64,000 nt of DNA from Pedobacter sp. (GTDB lineage Bacteria; Bacteroidota; Bacteroidia; Sphingobacteriales; Sphingobacteriaceae), in the NCBI RefSeq assembly GCF_031119335.1, contig NZ_JAVHXT010000016.1:50785-114784 (forward strand), in the 5' to 3' direction. Of the stretch, positions 8,444-15,897 are shown piece by piece (position 1 is the first letter of the stretch; each line of letters opens with the position of its first letter). The notes beneath the pieces are model-generated. The model searched no databases. It had not been told where the DNA came from and worked only from the letters and a program-made list of their open reading frames with translations. Both the position numbers and the translations under genes were made by a program.

Positions 8444-8548
8444 CGTCATTTCGACGAAGTATGAGGAGAACTGAAAGAAAGCAACGCTAAATCTGTTAGT
8501 TAGTAGTCCTTAGCTTAGAGATCTCTCACCTGCGTTCGAGATGACGAA
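8444..8548. repeat. Interspersed palindromic repeat, family E (copy 2)
   Basis: CGTCATTTCGA (8444-8454) and its inverse TCGAGATGACG (8538-8548) frame the element. GAGATCTC lies inside. It sits between the adaptor and pump genes of the efflux operon. Confidence 0.55.
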
Positions 8549-8563
8549 CAAGTAAAAAACAAC

Positions 8564-11500
8564 ATGAATAAATTCATCAAAACCATTATCGGGTTTTCTT
8601 TAAAGAATAAATATTTCATCTTTTTTACCACCTTTCTATTGGTATTGGCGGGCTACTTGAGTTTTAAGAAAACTACTATAGAAGCCTTCCCAGATGTAAC
8701 CAATACCAACGTTACCATCATTACGCAATGGCCAGGCAGAAGTGCCGAAGAGGTAGAAAAGTTTGTAACCCGTCCGCTAGAAATAGCAATGAACCCTACA
8801 GAAAAAAGAACGAGTATCCGTTCTTCTTCCCTATTCGGGTTGTCTATTGTAAAAATAACTTTTGATGACGAGGTAGACTACGCTTTTGCCCGAGTGCAAG
8901 TGAACAATCACATCGAAGAAGCAGATTTGCCAGAAGGCATTCAGCCCGAAGTACAGCCACCTTATGGTCCAACTGGCGAGATTTTCCGTTATACATTAAG
9001 CAGCGACCAAAAATCAGTTAAAGAACTGAAAACCATTCAAGATTGGACGATCCAAAGGGAACTATTATCAGTTCCTGGCATTGCTGATGTCGTTAGTTTT
9101 GGTGGCGAAGTAAAGACTTATCAAATTACGGTTGACCCACAAAAAGCGATACAATACAATGTTACTGCTACCGAACTGTTCGAAGCAGTTTCTAAAAGTA
9201 ACATTAACGTAGGTGGCGATGTGATTGTGCAAGGCGGACAAGCCTACGTAGTGCGAGGTATCGGTGTACTAAACAACATCGAAGAAATTAACAATGTTGT
9301 CGTAGACAATTACAACGGCATCCCCATCTATGTAAAAACCATCGCCGAAGTTACCGAAGCTGCCCTACCACGTTTAGGTCAGGTAGGTAGAGATAACGAC
9401 CCCGATGTGGTGCAAGGCATTGTTGTGATGCGCAAGGGCGAAAATCCAAGTGAAGTCATCAAAAACTTGAAAATCAAGATTGAAGATATCAACGAAAACA
9501 TCCTGCCAGACGATGTAAAAATCAAATCGTTTTACGATCGTGAAGATTTGGTAAACTTCGCTACACACACCGTAATGGGCAATATGTTCGAAGGTATCTT
9601 GTTCGTAACCGTTATCGTATTCCTTTTCATGGCCGATTGGCGAACTACCCTCATCGTGTCCATCGTTATTCCTTTGGCATTGTTGTTTGCATTCATTTGT
9701 TTGAAAATGAAAGGCATGTCGGCCAATTTATTATCTATGGGTGCCATCGATTTTGGGATTATTATAGATGGTGCAGTGGTCATGGTAGAAGGGATTTTCG
9801 TTGTGCTCGACCAAAAAGCCCGAAAAGTGGGTATGGAAAAGTTCAACAAAATCAGCAAGTTGGGCTTAATCAAAAAAGCTTGTTTAGAGAATGGTAAAGG
9901 AATTTTCTTCGCAAAGCTAATTATCATTACAGGTTTGATGCCTATTTTCACCTTCGAAAAAGTAGAAGGTAAAATGTTTTCGCCATTGGCATGGACACTG
10001 AGTTTTGCCTTATTAGGTGCGTTATTGCTCACCTTTACCTTGGTGCCGGCCATGGCTAGTATTTTATTAAAGAAGAATGTGAAAGAAAAGCACAATATCT
10101 TTCTAGAATTCATCACCAAATACACTTTAAAAGCTTACGATAAGTGCTTCAAATTCAAAAAGATTGCATTTTACACTTCTATTGTTGTTTTAATTGTCGG
10201 AATTTTTAGTTTCAAGTTCTTAGGTAGTGAATTTTTACCGAATCTTGATGAAGGTTCTATCTATGTCCGTGCTACTGGACCACTGAGTATTTCCTTAGAT
10301 GAAACCAAAAAGCTGTCGAACGAGATGCGTAAAATCTTCCTAAGTTTCGAGGAAGTAAAGCAGGTTTTATCGCAAACAGGTAGACCTAACGATGGAACAG
10401 ATGCAACTGGTTTTTACAATATGGAGTTCCATGTCGACATCTACCCAAAGAAAGAATGGAAGCGAAAACAGACCAAAGAGCAGCTGATTGAACGCATGCA
10501 GGAGAAACTGAAAGGATTTCCAGGCATTAGCTTAAACTTCTCGCAACCTATTTCTGACAATGTAGAGGAAGCCGTTTCTGGCGTGAAAGGTTCTATCGTT
10601 GTAAAACTCTTTGGAGATAACTTCGAGTTCATCGAGCAAGAAGAAGAGAAAATCTTCAATATCTTAAAAACAGTAGATGGTATCGAAGACTTAGGAATTT
10701 TAAGAAACTTAGGTCAGCCAGAGTTGCAGATAGATTTAAGTCAGCGTAAAATGGGCTTGTACGGCGTAAGCACAGCCGATGCCAACGCTGTAGTAGAAAT
10801 GGCCATTGGTGGTAAAGCTGCTACGCAAATCTACGAAGGCGAGAAGAAATTCGATCTCATTATCCGTTACCCAGAAGATTTTAGAAATGACGAAACGGCT
10901 ATTGCTAATTTGCGGGTGCCTACCATTTCGGGTTCAAAAGTGCCATTGGGCGAAATTGCCAGAATTAAGAAAATTACTGGTCCAAGTATGATTTACCGCG
11001 ACAAACATACCCGTTACGGTGCTATTAAATTCTCTATCCGTGGTCGCGATATGGGAAGTGTAATTGCCGAAGCGCAGCAAAAAGTAAATGCAGAAATTAA
11101 GTTACCAAAGCCATACCGTTTAGAATGGGCAGGAGATTTTGAAAATCAGCAGCGAGCGAGCAAGCAGCTTTCTCAAGCAGTTCCTATTAGTTTATTATTG
11201 ATTTTCTTTATCCTGTTCATTTTATTCGGAAACGTGAAAGATGCTTTGCTAGTGCTCAATAATGTTCCGTTTGCAATGATTGGTGGTATTTTAGCACTGC
11301 TCGCTACGGGTATTAACTTCAATATTTCTGCGGGTATTGGTTTCATCGCACTGTTCGGTATTTGCGTGCAGAATGGTGTAATCCTCATCACAAAGTTCAA
11401 AAGCAACATTGCAGAGCTAAAGCACCACCCAACTTGGACTTTTGCAGACTCTATTAAAGATGGTATTGCTACCAGAATGCGTCCCGTAATTATGACAGCA

Positions 11501-11692
11501 CTAATGGCAGCTATTGGATTGTTACCAGCAGCATTATCTACAGGAATAGGTTCCGAAGCTTCCAAACCTTTGGCCGTGGTGGTTATTGGTGGTTTAATTA
11601 CAAACACACTGTTTAATTTGTTTGTGTATCCAATTGTATTCTATTGGAGTTATAAGAAAAAAGTGAAACATTTACAGCAAGTGATTGCGTAG
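8564..11692 (+). CDS. Heavy-metal efflux RND permease (CzcA/CusA family)
   Basis: A 1042-residue inner-membrane proton antiporter with the RND pattern of 12 helices and two large periplasmic loops (after helix 1 and after helix 7). The opening (TIEAFPDVTN, TQWPGRSAEEVEKFVTRP) and PEVQPPYGPTGEIFRY are specific for the HME-RND branch. The proton-relay acidic residues D396, D402 and E409 have the same 6/7 spacing as CzcA. The CusA-type Met around TM8/the porter entrance is not evident, so divalent metal rather than Cu/Ag export is a weak inference. It follows the adaptor after a 131-nt gap that contains a repeat. Confidence 0.9.
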   Translation: MNKFIKTIIGFSLKNKYFIFFTTFLLVLAGYLSFKKTTIEAFPDVTNTNVTIITQWPGRSAEEVEKFVTRPLEIAMNPTEKRTSIRSSSLFGLSIVKITFDDEVDYAFARVQVNNHIEEADLPEGIQPEVQPPYGPTGEIFRYTLSSDQKSVKELKTIQDWTIQRELLSVPGIADVVSFGGEVKTYQITVDPQKAIQYNVTATELFEAVSKSNINVGGDVIVQGGQAYVVRGIGVLNNIEEINNVVVDNYNGIPIYVKTIAEVTEAALPRLGQVGRDNDPDVVQGIVVMRKGENPSEVIKNLKIKIEDINENILPDDVKIKSFYDREDLVNFATHTVMGNMFEGILFVTVIVFLFMADWRTTLIVSIVIPLALLFAFICLKMKGMSANLLSMGAIDFGIIIDGAVVMVEGIFVVLDQKARKVGMEKFNKISKLGLIKKACLENGKGIFFAKLIIITGLMPIFTFEKVEGKMFSPLAWTLSFALLGALLLTFTLVPAMASILLKKNVKEKHNIFLEFITKYTLKAYDKCFKFKKIAFYTSIVVLIVGIFSFKFLGSEFLPNLDEGSIYVRATGPLSISLDETKKLSNEMRKIFLSFEEVKQVLSQTGRPNDGTDATGFYNMEFHVDIYPKKEWKRKQTKEQLIERMQEKLKGFPGISLNFSQPISDNVEEAVSGVKGSIVVKLFGDNFEFIEQEEEKIFNILKTVDGIEDLGILRNLGQPELQIDLSQRKMGLYGVSTADANAVVEMAIGGKAATQIYEGEKKFDLIIRYPEDFRNDETAIANLRVPTISGSKVPLGEIARIKKITGPSMIYRDKHTRYGAIKFSIRGRDMGSVIAEAQQKVNAEIKLPKPYRLEWAGDFENQQRASKQLSQAVPISLLLIFFILFILFGNVKDALLVLNNVPFAMIGGILALLATGINFNISAGIGFIALFGICVQNGVILITKFKSNIAELKHHPTWTFADSIKDGIATRMRPVIMTALMAAIGLLPAALSTGIGSEASKPLAVVVIGGLITNTLFNLFVYPIVFYWSYKKKVKHLQQVIA

Positions 11693-11711
11693 AAAAACTA
11701 GACAACTCGGT

Positions 11712-11739
11712 CGTCATTTCGAACGCACGTGAGAAATCT
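11712..11739 (+). repeat. Family E repeat (copy 3, half element)
   Basis: CGTCATTTCGAACGCACGTG followed by AGAAATCT. Only one end of the palindrome is present. Confidence 0.45.
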
Positions 11740-11768
11740 AAAAATATAATTTTAAAAATTATGACTGA

Positions 11769-11853
11769 AAAGCAGGGCTATCATTCCATCGCAAATGGTA
11801 GCCCTGCTTTCCGCTTCTGCCGATAAAATCGGCATCCGCTACAATCAGGTTTA
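11769..11853 (-). repeat. Interspersed repeat, family D (copy 1)
   Basis: Read on the minus strand the order is AAACCTGATTGTAGCGG, a hairpin GCCGAT-aaa-ATCGGC (11819-11833), AGAAGCGG, then a hairpin AGCAGGGCTA...TAGCCCTGCT (11771-11808). The same order recurs at 16726-16860, 20151-20225 and, degenerate, at 63232-63276. Confidence 0.55.
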
Positions 11854-12083
11854 AAACGCAACGCCTGTACTAAAAACTAACTTTGTCAATCTACTATCCT
11901 AAGCCTAAAAGATTAACAAAGTTAACCGCCACATCTTCACGTTCTTTGCGAAACTTCAAAATCCTTTGCGGTTAATTTAATGCAAAGAGAAAAAGGACTT
12001 CGCAAAGTGACGCAAAGACTTGATATAAATCATTAAAAGAAAAAGCTTATAATTACCATATTTGTAATACCAAATCAACAATC

Positions 12084-12437
12084 ATGAAAAAATTAAGCAT
12101 ATTCCTATTATTTGCAACATTTGTATTTATAACCAACGCACAAGAAACTCCAACCAAAGCAACTAAAATCGAGAAAAAGCAGGTAGAAATTGCTTGTGGC
12201 GAATGTATGTTTAAAATGGATGGTAAAGGCTGCGATTTAGCTGTTAAAATTGACGGAAAGCCTTATTTCGTAGATGGCAGAGGTATCAATGATTTTGGCG
12301 ATGCCCATGCAGACGATGGTTTTTGCAACGCTATTAGAAAGGCAACCGTAACTGGTGAGATAGTTGAAGGAAGGTTTAAAGCGAAATCAATCCAGCTTGC
12401 AGACACCAAGAAAACCAAAAAACCGAAGTCTAAATAA
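12084..12437 (+). CDS. Small secreted Cys-containing protein (DUF6370-like)
   Basis: A 117-residue protein with a signal peptide of about 20 residues (ending TNAQ). The mature part has ACGECMF, KGCDLAVKIDGKPYFVDG, GDAHADDGFCNAIRKA and a Lys-rich tail. The four Cys and the HADDGFC segment match a small Bacteroidota family I recall as DUF6370. No biochemical function is known to me. The Cys and His pattern would suit metal binding or a disulfide-stabilised fold in the periplasm. It stands alone between repeat-rich spacers. Confidence 0.65.
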   Translation: MKKLSIFLLFATFVFITNAQETPTKATKIEKKQVEIACGECMFKMDGKGCDLAVKIDGKPYFVDGRGINDFGDAHADDGFCNAIRKATVTGEIVEGRFKAKSIQLADTKKTKKPKSK

Positions 12438-12442
12438 TTTAA

Positions 12443-12710
12443 AGCCACAGATGCACAGATTTATTTAAAATTATATACTCAAAGTCTCTTGTGCATTTAT
12501 TAGATTTAGCCACAGATACACAAATGAAATACAGATTTAAAACATACAAAAACTGAACTTTTGAACTAAAAACCTTTATTGAGCGACAATATTTTTGCTT
12601 CAATTTTATTTTAAAAAAAAATCTGTGCATCTGTGGCTAAATGCACAACAGGTACTCAAAATATAATATAAATCTCAAATCAATTTATTTTTATCTGTGC
12701 ATCCGTGGCT
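12443..12710. repeat. Cluster of four family A palindrome arms
   Basis: Two arms in one orientation (AGCCACAGATGCACAGAT at 12443-12460; a variant from 12508) and two inverted (ATCTGTGCATCTGTGGCT at 12621-12638; ATCTGTGCATCCGTGGCT at 12693-12710). They fill the 291-base spacer between the DUF6370-like gene and pdxJ. Further inverted pairs lie at 35889-35941 and 44324-44391. Confidence 0.65.
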
Positions 12711-12716
12711 AAACCC

Positions 12717-12724
12717 TATCTTTG
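12717..12724 (+). promoter_or_regulatory. Putative -7 box (TATCTTTG) of pdxJ
   Basis: TATCTTTG fits TAnnTTTG and ends only 4 nt before the pdxJ ATG, implying an almost leaderless transcript. The region just upstream is a repeat arm (12693-12710). Confidence 0.5.
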
Positions 12725-12728
12725 CCCC

Positions 12729-13445
12729 ATGACAAAGTTATCGGTTAACATCAACAAGATTGCAACCCTACGCAACAGCAGAGGCGGCAATAATCCTGAT
12801 TTGGTTAAAGTAGCGTTAGATTGCGAGAAATTTGGCGCAGAAGGCATTACGGTGCATCCGCGTCCAGATGAACGCCATATCCGTTACCAAGATACTTTTG
12901 ATTTAAAAGCTGTAATTGCTACCGAATTTAACATAGAGGGCAATTGCCGTGAACAAAAATTCGTGGATTTAGTATTGGCCAACAAACCTGCTCAAGTTAC
13001 CTTGGTACCAGATGCCGAAGGTCAGATTACTTCTAACCACGGTTGGGATACCGTTAAACATCAAGATTACTTAAAAGAAATGGTGACTGTTTTCCAAAAT
13101 GCGGGCATTCGTGTTTCTATTTTCGTTGACCCTGTGGTTGAGATGGTAGAAGCAGCCTTAACAACAGGAACGGACAGAATAGAACTTTATACCGAAGCTT
13201 ACGCTCAACAATATTACAACAACAGAGAAAAAGCAATTGCGCCTTACTTGGCAGCAGCACATAAAGCAAATGAGCTGGGTATCGGCATCAATGCAGGTCA
13301 CGATTTAGATTTGCACAACCTCAAATATTTCGCACAAACCATTCCCGGATTATTAGAAGTTTCTATCGGTCATGCCCTAATTAGCGATGCCCTTTATTTG
13401 GGCTTAGAGGAAACTATTAAACGTTATTTAGCACAACTCAGTTAA
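12729..13445 (+). CDS. pdxJ: Pyridoxine 5'-phosphate synthase
   Basis: From ATG 12729 the enzyme has 238 residues. An in-frame GTG at 12705 lies inside a repeat arm upstream of the -7 box and is rejected as the start. It condenses 1-deoxy-D-xylulose 5-phosphate with 3-amino-2-oxopropyl phosphate to make pyridoxine 5'-phosphate in the DXP-dependent vitamin B6 route. Recognised motifs are VNINKIATLRNSRGG, EGITVHPRPDERHIRYQD, and INAGHDLDLHNL near the C-terminus. The length is normal for the family. Confidence 0.95.
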   Translation: MTKLSVNINKIATLRNSRGGNNPDLVKVALDCEKFGAEGITVHPRPDERHIRYQDTFDLKAVIATEFNIEGNCREQKFVDLVLANKPAQVTLVPDAEGQITSNHGWDTVKHQDYLKEMVTVFQNAGIRVSIFVDPVVEMVEAALTTGTDRIELYTEAYAQQYYNNREKAIAPYLAAAHKANELGIGINAGHDLDLHNLKYFAQTIPGLLEVSIGHALISDALYLGLEETIKRYLAQLS

Positions 13446-13477
13446 CCGATTAACCAAATAAACAGTTAACCACAACT

Positions 13478-14383
13478 ATGCTCAAAGGCATTATTCTCGT
13501 TCTATTTGGTGCCTGTAGCTTTGGCATTCTATCTACTTTCGTAAAACTGGCTTATGCCGAAGGATATAGTTTAGGCGATGTTACAGGAACACAGGCTTTA
13601 TTTGGTGCTATATTATTGTGGAGCGTTTATCTCATTCAGCGCCAAACACAAGCCAAAGATAAACCTAAACCAATCATCAAAACACATTGGGTTAAACTCA
13701 TTTTGGCAGGTACTTTCACGGGTTTGGTGAGTTTAACCTATTATCAATGCGTAAAGTTAATTCCTGCCTCGGTGGCAATTATTCTTTTAATGCAGTTTGT
13801 ATGGATCAGTGTACTACTGGAGTTTATTTTTTTCAAGAAAAAACCTAACTCCCTGCAGGTCTTTGCTATTATCATGATATTATTGGGAACCATTGCTGCT
13901 AGCGGTTATTTTGAACAATCTGCCGCCAAGCTAAACATCGTTGGCATTGGCTATGGTTTGGTAGCGGCCTTGTGCTACGCTATTTTCCTAATGCTGAACG
14001 GCAATTTGGGCAACGAATATCCACCCTTACAAAAAAGCGCCTTAATGATAACCGGAGCTTGTATATTGATTTTTTTGGTACTTCCTCCTACTTTCTTGTT
14101 TAATGGAGCCTTAGGTGGTAGCTTGTTAAAATGGGGGTTAATTTTAGCAGTTTTCGGAACGGTAATTCCACCTTTGTGTTTTGCTTCTGGTATTCCTAAA
14201 ATCGGTTTAACGCTAAGTTCTATTCTAAGTTCTGCAGAACTACCTGTTGCTGTGAGCATGTCGGCATTGGTTTTGCATGAAGAAGTTAGCCTAATTAGAT
14301 GGATTGGCGTGGTGATTATTTTATCATCAATGATCCTTCCAAATTTGGAAAATTTAAAGAAAGCGAATAGCTTTAGAAAATAA
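13478..14383 (+). CDS. EamA-family (drug/metabolite superfamily) exporter
   Basis: A 301-residue protein with about ten predicted transmembrane helices arranged as two EamA repeats. Seen are GACSFGILSTFVKLAYAEG in repeat 1, GYGLVAALCYAIFLMLNG at the start of repeat 2, and SSILSSAELPVAVSMSALVLHEE near the end. The last stretch is the usual signature of the second EamA unit. It is predicted to export a small metabolite across the inner membrane, substrate unknown. It starts 32 nt after pdxJ on the same strand and may be co-transcribed, but this does not establish a vitamin B6 link. Confidence 0.85.
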   Translation: MLKGIILVLFGACSFGILSTFVKLAYAEGYSLGDVTGTQALFGAILLWSVYLIQRQTQAKDKPKPIIKTHWVKLILAGTFTGLVSLTYYQCVKLIPASVAIILLMQFVWISVLLEFIFFKKKPNSLQVFAIIMILLGTIAASGYFEQSAAKLNIVGIGYGLVAALCYAIFLMLNGNLGNEYPPLQKSALMITGACILIFLVLPPTFLFNGALGGSLLKWGLILAVFGTVIPPLCFASGIPKIGLTLSSILSSAELPVAVSMSALVLHEEVSLIRWIGVVIILSSMILPNLENLKKANSFRK

Positions 14384-14386
14384 ACG

Positions 14387-14495
14387 GCCTCCCCTAACCC
14401 CTCCAAAGGAGAGGAATGAGCATATCGCATAGGCATCAAGTGTCTCCCTTTGGAGGGAGAACCGAAGCTCTACGAAGTAAATTGAAGAGGGAGGA
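14387..14495. repeat. Interspersed repeat, family C (copy 2)
   Basis: Starts CCTCCCCTAACCCCTCC, contains CATATCGCATAGGCATC, a hairpin TCTCCCTTTGGAGGGAGA (14443-14460), and ends AAGAGGGAGGA. It has the same order as the copy at 22934-23021. Confidence 0.55.
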
Positions 14496-14517
14496 AAATT
14501 AAATTGAAATCGACATC

Positions 14518-15075
14518 ATGAAAAAAATAATATTAATCGTCCTAATAACCACTATCCTTTTTGCCTGCAAAAACAACTCCACCATCAATACAGACGAAGC
14601 TGGCAAGGTAATTATCACTTACCTAAAAGGAAACCCCGAATACAAAACCACCAGATTTGATTTTGGAGAGCTGAAATTCAATACCGAAAAAGAATATGCA
14701 GAGTTGGAAAATTATCGCAAATTGGCTAATGAAGGCTATATAACTTTAACCTTATTGAGTTCAAAAAAGAAATTCCTTTCTAAAGACAGCAGTTACGTTT
14801 ATAGTGCTAAACTTACCCAGAAAGCCAGCGAATTTGTACTCAAACAAGATGCAGATAAAGCCACAGTAAAAGCTGTCACCTATGAGCTAACTGAGGAAAA
14901 ACCTGTAGATTTCTCCAAAGTAAATGATGCAACTGCTAAAGTAACGGTATCGCTTAAAAAAGTAAATACTCCTTTTGCTCCTTTTCAAAGCAAACCAGAA
15001 GAGAACAGCGAATTCTTAACCAAAACTTATCGCTTAAAATATGATAAGGAAGAAGGTTGGAAAGTGAGGAAATAG
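14518..15075 (+). CDS. Predicted lipoprotein of unknown function
   Basis: A 185-residue protein beginning with a lipoprotein signal peptide: hydrophobic core, then LFAC with Cys17 as the lipidation site. The mature part is Lys/Glu-rich and mostly beta-strand-like (for example TAKVTVSLKKVNTPF). It ends KTYRLKYDKEEGWKVRK, a pattern common in small lipoproteins with a cystatin/NTF2-like fold, but I do not recognise the family. It is probably anchored in the envelope. It lies between repeat-containing spacers with no obvious operon partner. Confidence 0.7.
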   Translation: MKKIILIVLITTILFACKNNSTINTDEAGKVIITYLKGNPEYKTTRFDFGELKFNTEKEYAELENYRKLANEGYITLTLLSSKKKFLSKDSSYVYSAKLTQKASEFVLKQDADKATVKAVTYELTEEKPVDFSKVNDATAKVTVSLKKVNTPFAPFQSKPEENSEFLTKTYRLKYDKEEGWKVRK

Positions 15076-15076
15076 A

Positions 15077-15170
15077 TTGAAGACCAAAGACTGAAGATTA
15101 AAGGCGAAGGACTAAAGGTTAAAGACTAAAGATTAAGGCTTAAGACTAAATATAAAAGACTAAAAACCAA
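15077..15170. repeat. Purine-rich degenerate tandem repeat
   Basis: Directly after the lipoprotein stop, about 94 bases consist of variations on AGACTAAAG and AGATTAAGG. The plus strand is almost free of long pyrimidine runs. No coding frame is supported. Confidence 0.5.
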
Positions 15171-15187
15171 AAAATTAAAACGTTAGT

Positions 15188-15226
15188 CGTCATTTCGATT
15201 TGAAGCGCAGCGAAATAGAGAAATCT
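15188..15226 (+). repeat. Family E repeat (copy 4, half element)
   Basis: CGTCATTTCGATTTGAAGCG, then AGCGAAATAG and AGAAATCT, close to the copy at 5321. Confidence 0.45.
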
Positions 15227-15348
15227 TTCTCATAAATTATTGTTATCTATGAACTTCAATTGATGTGAGCACTAAGAAACTTTATTCAAACCTGTCTGAT
15301 GGTTTTTGACGTTATCACTAATAAATAAATAAAAAAACAACAACTGAT

Positions 15349-15681
15349 TTGAGCTCTCAACATCTTAGAAATATTAAAATTCTACATACGGCAATATGGA
15401 TATTTTATAACATCCTAATTGTTTATATATTCTATGCCGTTATTACTAACCATTTAGATTTTTGGTTCTGGGCAGCTTGGGGATTTATCTTATTAGAGGG
15501 ATTGATTTTAGTAATTTTTAAATGGACCTGCCCATTAACTTTACTTGCTCGTAAATACAGTTCCTCTGAAAAAGACAATTTTGACATCTATTTACCAAAT
15601 TGGTTAGCTAAACATACAAAAACAATTTATACAGGTTTGTCAATCATTATCTTGGTGATGACCATTTTTCGTTTATTTTAA
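15349..15681 (+). CDS. Three-helix small membrane protein (DUF2784-like architecture)
   Basis: The 110-residue frame starts at TTG 15349; no in-frame ATG precedes the first helix, so a TTG start is likely. Predicted helices are at about residues 11-31, 38-57 and 90-108. Between helices 2 and 3 is a conserved-looking segment KWTCPLTLLARKYSSSEKDN followed by FDIYLPNWLA. The ILLEG...W.CPLT layout recalls DUF2784 membrane proteins, but the match is from memory and weak. Function is unknown. It is transcribed alone, as far as can be seen. Confidence 0.6.
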   Translation: MSSQHLRNIKILHTAIWIFYNILIVYIFYAVITNHLDFWFWAAWGFILLEGLILVIFKWTCPLTLLARKYSSSEKDNFDIYLPNWLAKHTKTIYTGLSIIILVMTIFRLF

Positions 15682-15865
15682 AAAACGTTAATTCTTAAAA
15701 CATATATTAAACCCTGCTCTTCAGAGTTTGCAACTTCCAAAGCATATAATAAGTTTTTTATTTCTGAATAAAATGGAATTAAAAATTCCTCAATAAGTAG
15801 TTTGATATTATAGATTTCGAACAGCATATTACAACATTAAACCTAAATACTGTAACATTTCAAGC

Positions 15866-15892
15866 TTGTTTGTATCTCAATTAGACAAACAA
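15866..15892. promoter_or_regulatory. Inverted repeat just upstream of the CPBP protease gene
   Basis: TTGTTTGT (15866-15873) and ACAAACAA (15885-15892) are perfect 8-bp arms with an 11-bp spacer, ending 5 nt before the ATG at 15898. It could be an operator or a translational hairpin. Confidence 0.35.
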
Positions 15893-15897
15893 ACTAC

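Larger units (their letters stand above)
11693..12083. other. Gene-free stretch made of interspersed repeats
   Basis: No coding frame is supported. It holds family E copy 3 (11712-11739) and family D copy 1 (11769-11853). It also holds a stretch rich in GCAAAG/CTTTGCG words (11930-12025, for example TTCTTTGCGAAACTTC and CTTCGCAAAGTGACGCAAAG). Confidence 0.6.

Noticed and set aside
9532..10125. Long minus-strand open frame (197 codons) inside the RND pump gene
   Set aside because: It is antisense to the conserved transmembrane part of the pump, has no family resemblance and reads as low-complexity Lys/Asn/Ile text.
12705..12728. GTG start for pdxJ
   Set aside because: It lies in a repeat arm and upstream of the -7 box; the family N-terminus starts at 12729.
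13975..14439. Minus-strand open frame (154 codons) opposite the EamA exporter
   Set aside because: Shadow of a well-supported gene; it also runs into a repeat element.
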